A DNA stretch of 64,000 nt, from the NCBI RefSeq assembly GCF_900106015.1, contig NZ_LT629797.1, forward strand, positions 3,720,001 to 3,784,000, written 5' to 3'. The translations under genes were made by a program, and so were the position numbers. Below are positions 29,342-38,400 of this stretch, in pieces (within the stretch, counting starts at the first letter, position 1; each line of letters begins with the position of its first letter). The notes beneath the pieces are model-generated. The model was not told the origin of the DNA, searched no databases, and worked only from the letters and a program-made list of their open reading frames with translations. The DNA is from Pseudomonas sihuiensis (GTDB lineage: Bacteria > Pseudomonadota > Gammaproteobacteria > Pseudomonadales > Pseudomonadaceae).

Positions 29342-32300
29342 ATGAGTAAGCCGAGGCTGGGTAATCGCTGGTTCGGTCAATTCAACGCCAGTGGCCGCGA
29401 CGCCAGTGACCGCGACGCCGGCCGCCGGGACGCCGGCCGCTGGATAGTCATCGGAGGCAGCCTGTGCCTGGCGCTGTTCTTCGCCTTTCTCGGGCGCCAG
29501 GCGCTGAACGAGCGCGAAGCGCTCTGGCAACTGCAGATCAGCAAACAGGCAGACATCCAGCGTATGGCCCTGAACAGCACCCAGCATGGGCTGCAGGAAC
29601 GCGCGCAGCTGCTGGCGGAAACCATCGCTGCTGACGCCTGGGTGACGGAGCTGGTGCGCCAGGCTCACGCCCTGCCGGCGAGCGATCAGCAAAGCCTGGC
29701 CAGCATCCGCAGCCAGCTCTACACCCGCCTGGCGCCGCGCTGGCGCAACCTGCAGGCGCACCAGCCGTTTCGTCTCTACGTGCACCTGGCGCCAGACGTG
29801 AAGGTGCTGCTGCGCGTGCACGAGCCCGAGCACTTTGGCGACCTGCAGATTGGCTGGCGCCCAATGGTACTGGAAGCGCTGCACAGCGCCAGAAGCCAAG
29901 CCGGCCTGGGCCTGACCCGCGGCAGCGTCGGCATGCGCGCCATCGCCCCATTGCTGGCCGAGGGCAACAACGGGTCCCAACAGGTCGGTGCCATCGAAGT
30001 GGCCATGGGGGTGCTCGAGGATCTTGCCCAGCTGGACCGCGAGTTCGACAGCGGTGTGGCCCTGCTGCTGCGCGAAGACCTGCTGCTGAGTTCGGACAGC
30101 GGCGAAGAACTTCGCGGCCTGGCCGGCGATAGCCAGCGCTGGCAGTTGATGGATCATTCGCGGCCCCAAGTGCTGGCCTGGCAACAGCAACAGCGATTGC
30201 CCGCCCCGAGCGAGGGCGATAGCGTGCGCCTGCTGGACAATGGCGAACGCCATTATCTGGTCAATCAGGTGGCGCTGAGCAGCTACCGGCAACGTCACGA
30301 CCCCAGCGCAGAGCCACTGGCGGTCGCACTGATCTGGCACGACGTCAGCGATCAGTTCAATCTGCACCGCAGCGACAAGCGCTGGCTGGTAGTCAAGTGG
30401 CTGCTCGCCTGGTGCGGCGCCGAGGCCCTGCTGCTGGTTCTGCTACGCAGCACCCGGCGCAGCACGCAGCGCCTGATGCAGCGCCAGCAGGCGGCGCTGC
30501 GTGCGCTCAACGAAATCGCCGCGCTGCCCAACCTGAGCCGCACCGAGCAACTGCGCCAGGCGCTGCGCCTGGGCGCGGAACATTTCGGCATGCCGCTGGG
30601 CATCATCAGCCGTATCGAAGGCGAGCAGTACCAGGTGCTGGTGCAGGTATCTCCCGACGGCGCCCTCGCCGACGGCCAGCAGTTCGAACTGGGTGACACC
30701 TATTGCAGCCTGGCCTTGCAGCAGAACGATGTACTGGCCATCCCCCATATGGCCAACTCGCCGCATAGGCGCCACCCCTGTTATCGCCAGTTCGCCCTGG
30801 AAAGCTATATCGGCACCGCCGTGCGCGTGGGCGGCAAGCCTTTCGGTACCCTGGCCTTCGCCAACCCCGAGCGACGCAGGCAGCCATTCGATGACGCCGA
30901 CCGTGACTTCCTCGGCTTGTTCGCCCGCTGGGTTGGCGCCATTCTGGAACGCCAGCAGCAGGAACGCGCCGTGCGCGCGGCACGCGCCTATCTGCAAGCG
31001 GTGCTGGACTCGGCCACCGGGGTATCGATCATCGCCACCGATACCAGCGGCACCATCAGCCTGTTCAATTCCGGCGCCGAACGCCTGCTAGGATTCAGCG
31101 CCGAGGAGATGATCGGACGCCAGACTCCGGCGATGTTTCATCTCGCGGACGAAATCCAGACCCGCGCCGCCGAGCTGAGCGAGGTCGCCGGCGCCCCGCT
31201 GGTGGACTTCGAGGTCTTAGTACACAACACCCGCGGCGGCGACCCGGAAACCCGACAGTGGACCTATCGCCACAAGGACGGCAGCCTGCGCCAGGTCAAC
31301 CTCACCGTCAGCACCATGTTCGACGAGAGCGGCCAGATCACCGGCTTTCTCGGCATCGCCAGCGATATCAGCGAGTTGCAACAGACCACCCGCGCGTTAC
31401 AGAAGAGCGAGAGTCGCTTCCGCGGCCTGGTAGCCAACCTGCCTGGCGTGGTGTATCGCTGCGCCAACGACGCCGACTGGAGCATGCGCTACATCAGCGA
31501 TGAAATTGCCAACCTCAGCGGTTACCCGGCCAGCGACTTCATCGACAACCAGGTACGCAGCTTTTCCAGTATCGTGCACCCCGATGACCTGGCCATCACC
31601 TACCGCATCGGCGAGGCCATCTCGCGCCAGGAAAGCTTCGAGCTCACCTACCGCCTGCGCCATGCCGATGGCCATAACGTCTGGGTACGCGAGAAAGGCC
31701 GTGGCGAATACGATAGCCACGGCCATCTGCTGTGGGTCGACGGTTTCATCTGGGACATCAGCGAGCGCCAGGCCATGGAGGACGAACTGCGCCTGAGCCA
31801 ACAGCGTTTTCTCAATGCCTTCAATACCGCTCCACAGGGCATGGCGCTGGTCGGCCCGGACGGCCGCTGGCTGGAGGTCAACGATGAGCTGTGCCGCATG
31901 CTCGGTTACGAACGCGAGGAGCTGCTGGCCTGCACCTACCAGCAGGTCACCCATCCGGACGATGTCGATGCCGATCGGCAGAACGTCTCCGATCTGCTGG
32001 CTGGGCGGATCAACGCCTATCAGATGGAGAAACGCTACCTGGACAAGCAAGGGCGCACGCTGTGGGTGTTGCTCAGCGTGTCGCTGGTACGTGACGGCGA
32101 GGGGCGGCCCGTGCATTTCGTCTCGCAGATTCAGGATTTCAGTGATCGTGTCGCTGCCGAGCGCGCGGTGCGCGAGCGCGAACATTACCTCAGTACCTTG
32201 CTCGACAACGTGGTCGACGCCATCGTCACCATCGATGAGCAGGGCCGCATCGAGACCTTCAACCATGCGGCCGAAGCGATATTCGGCTATCGCCAGCCCG

Positions 32301-33208
32301 AGGTCGCCGGTCAGAGCATCACCCAACTGGTTCCGCACCTGGCGGGCGACTTACTGCGGCAAGGCTGCGCCATCAACCAGATCGGCGAAATGGAAGGCCT
32401 GCGTCAGGATGGCGAATGCTTCCCCATGGAGCTGGCGATGTCACAGATCAGCCACCAGGGGCAGCGCCGCTTTATCGCGGTGATCCGCGACATCGCCGAG
32501 CGCAAGCGCACCGAACAGATGAAGAACGAATTCGTCTCCACTGTCAGCCACGAACTGCGCACCCCGCTCACCGCAATCGCCGGTTCGCTCGGCCTGATCA
32601 ATGGCGGCGCCCTCGGCACCGTACCGGAAAGCATGCGCCAGATGCTGAGCATCGCCCACAGCAACAGCCAGCGTCTCAGCGCCCTGATCAACGACCTGCT
32701 GGACATGGACAAGCTGGTGGCCGGCAAGATGCATTTCGACCTGCAGACACGCGCACTGCAGCCACTGCTGGAACAGGCGCTGCTGCACAACCAGCCCTAT
32801 GCCGAGCAGCATCAGGTCGAATTGCGCCTGCAGGTCGAGGGCGATGCCCAGGTGCGGGTCGACGCTCAGCGCCTGGCCCAGGTGATGGCCAACCTGCTGT
32901 CCAACGCCGCCAAGTTCTCGCCAGCGGGCGCCAGCGTCGAGGTGCGCCTGCAGCAGTGCGGCGAGGTCTTGCGCGTCAGCGTAGCGGACAGCGGCCCCGG
33001 CATACCGGAAGCCTTCAAACCGCGCATCTTCAGCAAGTTCTCCCAGGCCGACTCCGGTGACACCCGGCAACAGGGCGGCACCGGGCTGGGGCTGGCCATC
33101 TGCAAGGAAATCATCGAACGCATGGGCGGCCATATCGGCTTCGACTCGTCCCCAGGCCAAGGTGCTAGCTTCTGGTTCGAACTACCGATCACAGGGAGCG
33201 CGTCATGA
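29342..33208 (+). CDS. Multi-PAS membrane histidine kinase, 1288 aa
   Basis: First of three related kinases. Transmembrane helices at about 35-52 and 347-368 bracket a periplasmic sensor of about 300 residues. Then follow GAF (about 395-540), four PAS domains (about 550-680, 690-810, 815-935, 940-1055), HisKA with His1070 in VSTVSHELRTPLTAIAG, and HATPase (ADSGPGIPEAFKPRIF, GTGLGLAICKEIIERMGG). It has no receiver domain of its own, so it must pass phosphate to a separate protein. The extreme N-terminus has an unusual run of RDA repeats (see 29394). It overlaps the next kinase by ATGA. Confidence 0.92.
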   Translation: MSKPRLGNRWFGQFNASGRDASDRDAGRRDAGRWIVIGGSLCLALFFAFLGRQALNEREALWQLQISKQADIQRMALNSTQHGLQERAQLLAETIAADAWVTELVRQAHALPASDQQSLASIRSQLYTRLAPRWRNLQAHQPFRLYVHLAPDVKVLLRVHEPEHFGDLQIGWRPMVLEALHSARSQAGLGLTRGSVGMRAIAPLLAEGNNGSQQVGAIEVAMGVLEDLAQLDREFDSGVALLLREDLLLSSDSGEELRGLAGDSQRWQLMDHSRPQVLAWQQQQRLPAPSEGDSVRLLDNGERHYLVNQVALSSYRQRHDPSAEPLAVALIWHDVSDQFNLHRSDKRWLVVKWLLAWCGAEALLLVLLRSTRRSTQRLMQRQQAALRALNEIAALPNLSRTEQLRQALRLGAEHFGMPLGIISRIEGEQYQVLVQVSPDGALADGQQFELGDTYCSLALQQNDVLAIPHMANSPHRRHPCYRQFALESYIGTAVRVGGKPFGTLAFANPERRRQPFDDADRDFLGLFARWVGAILERQQQERAVRAARAYLQAVLDSATGVSIIATDTSGTISLFNSGAERLLGFSAEEMIGRQTPAMFHLADEIQTRAAELSEVAGAPLVDFEVLVHNTRGGDPETRQWTYRHKDGSLRQVNLTVSTMFDESGQITGFLGIASDISELQQTTRALQKSESRFRGLVANLPGVVYRCANDADWSMRYISDEIANLSGYPASDFIDNQVRSFSSIVHPDDLAITYRIGEAISRQESFELTYRLRHADGHNVWVREKGRGEYDSHGHLLWVDGFIWDISERQAMEDELRLSQQRFLNAFNTAPQGMALVGPDGRWLEVNDELCRMLGYEREELLACTYQQVTHPDDVDADRQNVSDLLAGRINAYQMEKRYLDKQGRTLWVLLSVSLVRDGEGRPVHFVSQIQDFSDRVAAERAVREREHYLSTLLDNVVDAIVTIDEQGRIETFNHAAEAIFGYRQPEVAGQSITQLVPHLAGDLLRQGCAINQIGEMEGLRQDGECFPMELAMSQISHQGQRRFIAVIRDIAERKRTEQMKNEFVSTVSHELRTPLTAIAGSLGLINGGALGTVPESMRQMLSIAHSNSQRLSALINDLLDMDKLVAGKMHFDLQTRALQPLLEQALLHNQPYAEQHQVELRLQVEGDAQVRVDAQRLAQVMANLLSNAAKFSPAGASVEVRLQQCGEVLRVSVADSGPGIPEAFKPRIFSKFSQADSGDTRQQGGTGLGLAICKEIIERMGGHIGFDSSPGQGASFWFELPITGSAS
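29394..29440 (+). repeat. 15-bp tandem repeat at the start of the kinase gene
   Basis: About three degenerate copies of a GGCCGCGACGCCAGT-like unit. They encode GRDAS-DRDAG-RRDAG near residues 18-32, just before the first membrane helix. Confidence 0.75.
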
Positions 33209-35127
33209 GCCAAGCCCCGATCCCCGCCAACGAGCAGGAGCGCCTGGCCGCCCTGCGCGCCCTGGAACTGCTCGACAGCCCGGCCGAAGCGATGTTCGAC
33301 CACATCACCGCGCTGGCTGCGCAGATCTGCGACACCCCTATCGCCCTGATTTCGCTGGTCGATGCCCAACGCCAGTGGTTCAAGAGCCGGGTTGGCCTGG
33401 ATGCCGAGCAAACCGCGCGCGAGCTGGCCTTCTGCGCCCATGCGGTGGCCGACGACGCGCCCCTGGAAGTGGACAATGCCCTGGATGACGCGCGTTTTCT
33501 CGACAACCCGCTGGTCACTTCCGACCCGCATATCCGCTTTTACGCCGGCATGCCGCTGCACGACGGCCGGGGCCTGGCGCTCGGCACCCTGTGTGTGATC
33601 GACCGCCAACCGCGCCACCTCGACAGCCACCAGCGTGCTCAGTTGCAGCACTTGGCACAGCTGACCGGGGAGTTGTTCGAGCTGCGCCTGCAGGCGCGCC
33701 GCCAGGCCGAACAGAGCGCCATGCACCAGGCCATGCTGGACAACGCCGGTAGTGCAGTGCTGGTGCTTGACCCACAGGGCCGTGTACTGCGCAGCAACCA
33801 TGAAGCGCAGCAGCTGCTGGGCTATTCGCCCGCTGAGCTGGAGGATAAGTACCTGCCGCAGCTACTGCTCGAACCAGGCCAGTACGAACGCCTGTGCACC
33901 GCCTGCAGCAGCGGGCCGCAGAGCACCGAGGGGCAGCTGCGCGCACGCAGCGGACAGCACCTGCCGGTGCGCCTGAATCTCTCGCCGATCCGCGCCGAAG
34001 GCCAGCCGCTCCAAGGCTACCTGCTGGTGGCCAACGATCTCAGCCAGCGCGAAGAGGCGCGCCTGCGCCTGCAGCGCATCGCCGCACAGCTGCCGGGCAT
34101 GGTCTACCAGTATCTGCTGCGCGCCGATGGCAGCAGTTGCTTCCCCTATGCCAGCGCCGGAATCCGCGACGTTTACGGCTGCACGCCAGAAGAAGTCAGC
34201 GAGGATGCCGGCCCACTCCACGCCCGCCTGCATCCGGATGACGCGCCACAGGTGCACGCCGCCATCGCCCGCTCGGCCGCGAACCTGAGCACCTGGCATC
34301 AGGAATACCGCGTCCTGCATCCACTGCACGGTCCGCTCTGGGTCGAGGGGCGTGCCGCACCGCAGCGCCTGCACGGCGGCGAAACGCTCTGGCACGGCTT
34401 CATCAGCGACATCAGCGAACGCAAGCGCGGCGAGCAATTGCAGAACGAGTTCGTCTCCACCGTCAGCCATGAGCTGCGCACGCCGCTGACCGCCATCGCC
34501 GGCTCACTCGGCCTGATCAACGGCGGCGCCCTTGGCGCGGTGCCGGAGCAGATGCAGCAGATGCTGGAAATCGCCCAGAGCAACAGCCAGCGCCTGCGCA
34601 AGCTGATCGACGACCTGCTGGACATCGACAAGCTGGTCGCCGGCAAGATGCGCTTCGATCTGCAGCCGTTGGCCCTGCGCCCGCTGCTGGAGCAGGCGCT
34701 GCTCAGCAACCAGCCCTATGCCGAGCACCACCGGGTGCAACTGCTGCTACTGCCGGGCATCGATTGCCAGGTATGTGCCGATGCCCAGCGCCTGGAGCAG
34801 GTGCTGGCCAACCTGCTGGCCAATGCCGCCAAGTTTTCTGCCGCCGGACAGAGCGTGGAGCTATCAGCCGTGCCCACGGACGGCTGGGTACGCATCAGCG
34901 TGCGTGACCAGGGCCAGGGCATCGCGCAAGACTTCAAGCCGCGCATCTTCAGCAAATTTGCTCAGGCCGATGCCGGCGACACCCGCCGCCAGGGTGGCAC
35001 AGGCCTGGGCCTGGCGATCAGCAAGGAGATCATCGAACACATGGGTGGCCGTATCGGCTTCGACTCCGTGGAGGGGCAAGGCAGCACCTTCTGGCTGGAC
35101 CTGCCGCAAGTCGGGGTGCAGCCATGA
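33205..35127 (+). CDS. GAF-PAS-PAS soluble histidine kinase, 640 aa
   Basis: Second kinase. The N-terminal GAF is at about 1-165 (ERLAALRALELLDSPAEAMFDHITALAAQICDTPIALISLVD), with two PAS domains at about 170-285 and 290-405. HisKA has His422 in VSTVSHELRTPLTAIAG, and HATPase follows. There are no membrane segments, so it is a cytoplasmic sensor, and it has no receiver. Its HisKA core is nearly the same as in the flanking kinases, indicating tandem duplication followed by swapping of input domains. It is coupled on both sides by ATGA overlaps. Confidence 0.92.
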   Translation: MSQAPIPANEQERLAALRALELLDSPAEAMFDHITALAAQICDTPIALISLVDAQRQWFKSRVGLDAEQTARELAFCAHAVADDAPLEVDNALDDARFLDNPLVTSDPHIRFYAGMPLHDGRGLALGTLCVIDRQPRHLDSHQRAQLQHLAQLTGELFELRLQARRQAEQSAMHQAMLDNAGSAVLVLDPQGRVLRSNHEAQQLLGYSPAELEDKYLPQLLLEPGQYERLCTACSSGPQSTEGQLRARSGQHLPVRLNLSPIRAEGQPLQGYLLVANDLSQREEARLRLQRIAAQLPGMVYQYLLRADGSSCFPYASAGIRDVYGCTPEEVSEDAGPLHARLHPDDAPQVHAAIARSAANLSTWHQEYRVLHPLHGPLWVEGRAAPQRLHGGETLWHGFISDISERKRGEQLQNEFVSTVSHELRTPLTAIAGSLGLINGGALGAVPEQMQQMLEIAQSNSQRLRKLIDDLLDIDKLVAGKMRFDLQPLALRPLLEQALLSNQPYAEHHRVQLLLLPGIDCQVCADAQRLEQVLANLLANAAKFSAAGQSVELSAVPTDGWVRISVRDQGQGIAQDFKPRIFSKFAQADAGDTRRQGGTGLGLAISKEIIEHMGGRIGFDSVEGQGSTFWLDLPQVGVQP

Positions 35128-38021
35128 ACGACAACATCACGCTGCGCCTGCAACTGCTCGGGCAGCTGTTCAGCCGCAACAATCTGCTGGCCTGGGGCGT
35201 GCTGGCGCTGGCGCTCGGCACGACGCTGCTGGCCTGGGACAGCTTGCGCCAGAGCCAGAGCGCGTCCGCCTCACGCCAGCTCGAGCTTCTTGCCGACGAA
35301 ATCAGCGAAGCCATCATCCAGCGCATGCATAACCAGGAAAGCATCCTGCTCGGCGCCGCCGCCCTGCTCGATGCCAATAAAGAGGTCAGTCGCGACGATT
35401 GGCGCACCTACGCGCGTCGCCTGAACCTGGAAGAACGCTACCCAGGTATCCAGGGCCTGGGGTTCAGCCAGGTATTGCCCGCCGAACAGCTGCACGCCTT
35501 CGAAACCGAAATGCGTGCCGAGGGCTACCCCAACTTCCGCGTGCGCCCGCTTGGCAAGCGTACGCTGTACAGCGCCATTCGCTATATCGAGCCTTTCGCC
35601 GGACGTAATCTGGTCGCCTTCGGCTTCGACATGCTGTCCGAACCCGTGCGCCAGGCCGCCATGCTGAACGCCGCACGCAGCGGCCAGAGCCGGCTGTCCG
35701 GCCGTGTCACGCTGGTGCAGGAAACCCACGGCAAGGTCCAACCGGGTTTGCTGCTGTACACCCCGGTGTACCGGCACGGCCAACCGCTGGACACTCCCGA
35801 GCAGCGCCTGGCCGCGCTGCGTGGCTTTGCCTACAGCCCCTACCGTGCGCACGACCTGATGCACGGCATCCTCGGTGCACGCCAACGCGACCTGGAGTTC
35901 GAGCTCTATGCCGGCCCCGATACGGTTGCCGCCGACCTGCTTTACAGCAGCGCTGGCAACGCCATCGATACGCCTGCCGACACCCAGCGAGAGCTGGAAC
36001 TGTTCGGCCAGCGCTGGTACCTGAACTTTCACTACGCCCCAGGCTTTCTCGATGCCGCCCATCGCGGCGAGGGCTCACTGCTGGCATTGGGCGTCTGCAT
36101 CAGCCTGCTGCTGTTCTTCCTGATCAGCAGCCTGAGCCTGCGCCGCGAGCAGATACAGCAGTTGGCCGAGCGCATCACCGAACAGCTGCACCGCAGCGAA
36201 GAGCGCCTGGCACTGGCACTCAAGGGCGGCAATGACGGTTGGTGGGATATCGAGGTCAAGGCCGGCAGCTTCTTCGCCTCGGCCCACGGCTGGCAGATGC
36301 TCGGCTATCCGGAGCAGGGCCCGCCGGGTTTTGCCGATGACCCCTGGGCCTGGGAAAACCTGGTGCACCCGGACGATCTGCCCGCAACGCGCGCTCGTCT
36401 GAAACATGCGCTGTCCACAGGCGCCAGCAACTTCACCATCGACTGTCGCCTGCTGCGTGTCGACGGCAGCGACCTGCCGGTGCTGCTGCGCGGCTACATC
36501 CAGCGCGACGACAAAGGCCACCCGCTGCGCATCACCGGCACCACCATGGACCAGAGCGAAGCCAAGCGTATCGAGCGCCTCAAGAGCGAGTTCGTCTCCA
36601 CCGTCAGTCACGAGCTGCGCACACCGCTGACCGCCATCGCCGGCTCGCTGGGCCTGATCAATGGCGGCGCACTGGGCACGGTACCGGAGAGCATGCGCAC
36701 CATGCTGAGCATCGCCCAGGCCAACAGCCAGCGCCTCAGCCACCTGATCAACGATCTGCTGGACATGGACAAACTGGAAGCCGGCAAGATGCAGTTCGAC
36801 CTGCAACCCTGCGCGCTTGCCGCCCAGCTCCAGGAAGCGCTGGACAGCAACCAGGCCTATGCCGACCGCCACCAGGTCAAGCTGCACCTGCTCGACTGCG
36901 TGCCGGCCCGCGTACGGGTCGATGCCATGCGCCTGCAACAAGTGCTGGCCAACTTCATCTCCAACGCCGTGAAGTACTCGCCGCCCGGCGCCGAGGTATG
37001 CCTGCGCGCCGAAGGTCGCGGCGCTCGCGTGCGCGTCGAGGTCAGCGACCAGGGCCCAGGCATCGCCGCCGAATTTCGCCAGCGCATCTTCAGCAAGTTC
37101 TCCCAGGCCGACGCCAGTGACAGCCGCAGCAAGGGCGGCACCGGCCTGGGCCTGGCGATCAGCAAGGAACTGATCGAGCGCATGGGCGGGCAGATCGGCT
37201 TCGACTCGGTCGAAGGCCAGGGTACCTGCTTCTGGTTCGAGCTGCCGATGCTGGCCGATGCCGCCCTGCACGCCTCGGGCGATGGCCGGCGCAACCTGCT
37301 GGTGGTCGAGGACGAACCGGACATCGCCAACCTGCTGCGCCAGTTGCTGGAAAATGCCGGTTATCGCGTGCGTCTGGCTTACAGCCTGGATGAAGCACGC
37401 GCCCGCCTGCGCGAGGAAATACCCGCCGCCATCAGCCTCGACCTGCGCCTGCCGGACGGCGACGGCATGCAACTGGTACAAGAACTGCGCGCCGACGCGC
37501 GCTATCGCGAGCTGCCGATTCTGGTTGTCTCGGCCGCCTGCGAAGAAGGCCGCCTGGCCCTCGATGGAGTGCCCGCGCTGGACTGGCTGAGCAAGCCGAT
37601 CGACCCGCAGCGCCTGCTCGGCAGCCTCGCCCAGGCCCTGCAGCACTTGCCGCAGAGTCCGCGCGTGCTACACGTGGAGGACGATCACGATCTGCGTATG
37701 GTGGTCGCCGAACAGGGCCGCGAGCTGGCCGAGTTCGTTCCCGCCGACAGCCTCGCCGAAGCGCGTCGCCTGCTCGCCGAGCAGCCTTTCGACCTGGTTC
37801 TGCTCGATCTCGGTCTGCCCGACGGCAACGGCCTGGAGCTGCTCGACGAACTGCAGAACCAGCGGCCAGGGCTACCGGTGGCCGTGCTCTCGGCCAGCGA
37901 GATGGATGGCCATGAATTGGCCGGGGTGAGCGCGGCACTGGCCAAATCACGCAATGATGGACAACACTTCCTGCACATGCTCAACCGCCTGTTACCCGCC
38001 AAGGAGACCCGCCATGACTGA
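35124..38021 (+). CDS. CHASE-PAS hybrid histidine kinase with two receivers, 965 aa
   Basis: Third kinase. A transmembrane helix at about 20-38, a periplasmic CHASE domain (about 70-300, with YPGIQGLGFSQVLP, VTLVQETHGKVQPGLLLYTPVY), and a second helix at about 318-336 are followed by PAS (about 350-480). HisKA has His496 and is followed by HATPase. Two C-terminal receivers have Asp773 (SLDLRLPDGDG) and Asp895 (LLDLGLPDGNG). CHASE domains often bind small extracellular ligands such as cytokinin-like compounds or peptides. It overlaps the next REC gene by eight bases. Confidence 0.92.
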   Translation: MNDNITLRLQLLGQLFSRNNLLAWGVLALALGTTLLAWDSLRQSQSASASRQLELLADEISEAIIQRMHNQESILLGAAALLDANKEVSRDDWRTYARRLNLEERYPGIQGLGFSQVLPAEQLHAFETEMRAEGYPNFRVRPLGKRTLYSAIRYIEPFAGRNLVAFGFDMLSEPVRQAAMLNAARSGQSRLSGRVTLVQETHGKVQPGLLLYTPVYRHGQPLDTPEQRLAALRGFAYSPYRAHDLMHGILGARQRDLEFELYAGPDTVAADLLYSSAGNAIDTPADTQRELELFGQRWYLNFHYAPGFLDAAHRGEGSLLALGVCISLLLFFLISSLSLRREQIQQLAERITEQLHRSEERLALALKGGNDGWWDIEVKAGSFFASAHGWQMLGYPEQGPPGFADDPWAWENLVHPDDLPATRARLKHALSTGASNFTIDCRLLRVDGSDLPVLLRGYIQRDDKGHPLRITGTTMDQSEAKRIERLKSEFVSTVSHELRTPLTAIAGSLGLINGGALGTVPESMRTMLSIAQANSQRLSHLINDLLDMDKLEAGKMQFDLQPCALAAQLQEALDSNQAYADRHQVKLHLLDCVPARVRVDAMRLQQVLANFISNAVKYSPPGAEVCLRAEGRGARVRVEVSDQGPGIAAEFRQRIFSKFSQADASDSRSKGGTGLGLAISKELIERMGGQIGFDSVEGQGTCFWFELPMLADAALHASGDGRRNLLVVEDEPDIANLLRQLLENAGYRVRLAYSLDEARARLREEIPAAISLDLRLPDGDGMQLVQELRADARYRELPILVVSAACEEGRLALDGVPALDWLSKPIDPQRLLGSLAQALQHLPQSPRVLHVEDDHDLRMVVAEQGRELAEFVPADSLAEARRLLAEQPFDLVLLDLGLPDGNGLELLDELQNQRPGLPVAVLSASEMDGHELAGVSAALAKSRNDGQHFLHMLNRLLPAKETRHD

Positions 38022-38400
38022 GCTCAAGCGCATCCTTCACGTCGAGGACGACCCCTCGATCCAGGCCGTGGCCAAGGTCGCTCTGGAAGCCGTCGGCGGC
38101 TTCCAGGTGCTGAGCTGCGCCAGCGGCCAGGAAGCGCTCGATCAGGTACAAGGCTTCGCGCCCGACTTCATCCTGCTCGACGTGATGATGCCAGGCATGG
38201 ACGGCCCGCAAACGCTGGAGAGGCTGCGCGAACTGGTGGATATCGGTGAGGTGCCAGTAGCCTTCATGACGGCCAAGGTCCAGCCCGGTGAAGTGGCCCA
38301 TTACCGCAGCCTGGGCGCGCTCGACGTGATCGTGAAACCCTTCGATCCCATGCAGCTTGCCGCCCAGATCCGGCAGATCTGGAGCCGACGCCATGGATAA
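38014..38400 (+). CDS. Single-domain response regulator
   Basis: 128 aa, receiver only. Start at the Met of MTELKRILHVEDDP with AAGGAG upstream. Acidic pocket EDD, phospho-acceptor Asp56 in LLDVMMPGMDG, the Thr in FMTAKV, and Lys in VIVKPFDP are all present. It is a CheY-like protein without output domain, so it is a probable phosphate shuttle between the upstream kinases and the Hpt domain of the next protein, which it overlaps by eight bases. Confidence 0.93.
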   Translation: MTELKRILHVEDDPSIQAVAKVALEAVGGFQVLSCASGQEALDQVQGFAPDFILLDVMMPGMDGPQTLERLRELVDIGEVPVAFMTAKVQPGEVAHYRSLGALDVIVKPFDPMQLAAQIRQIWSRRHG

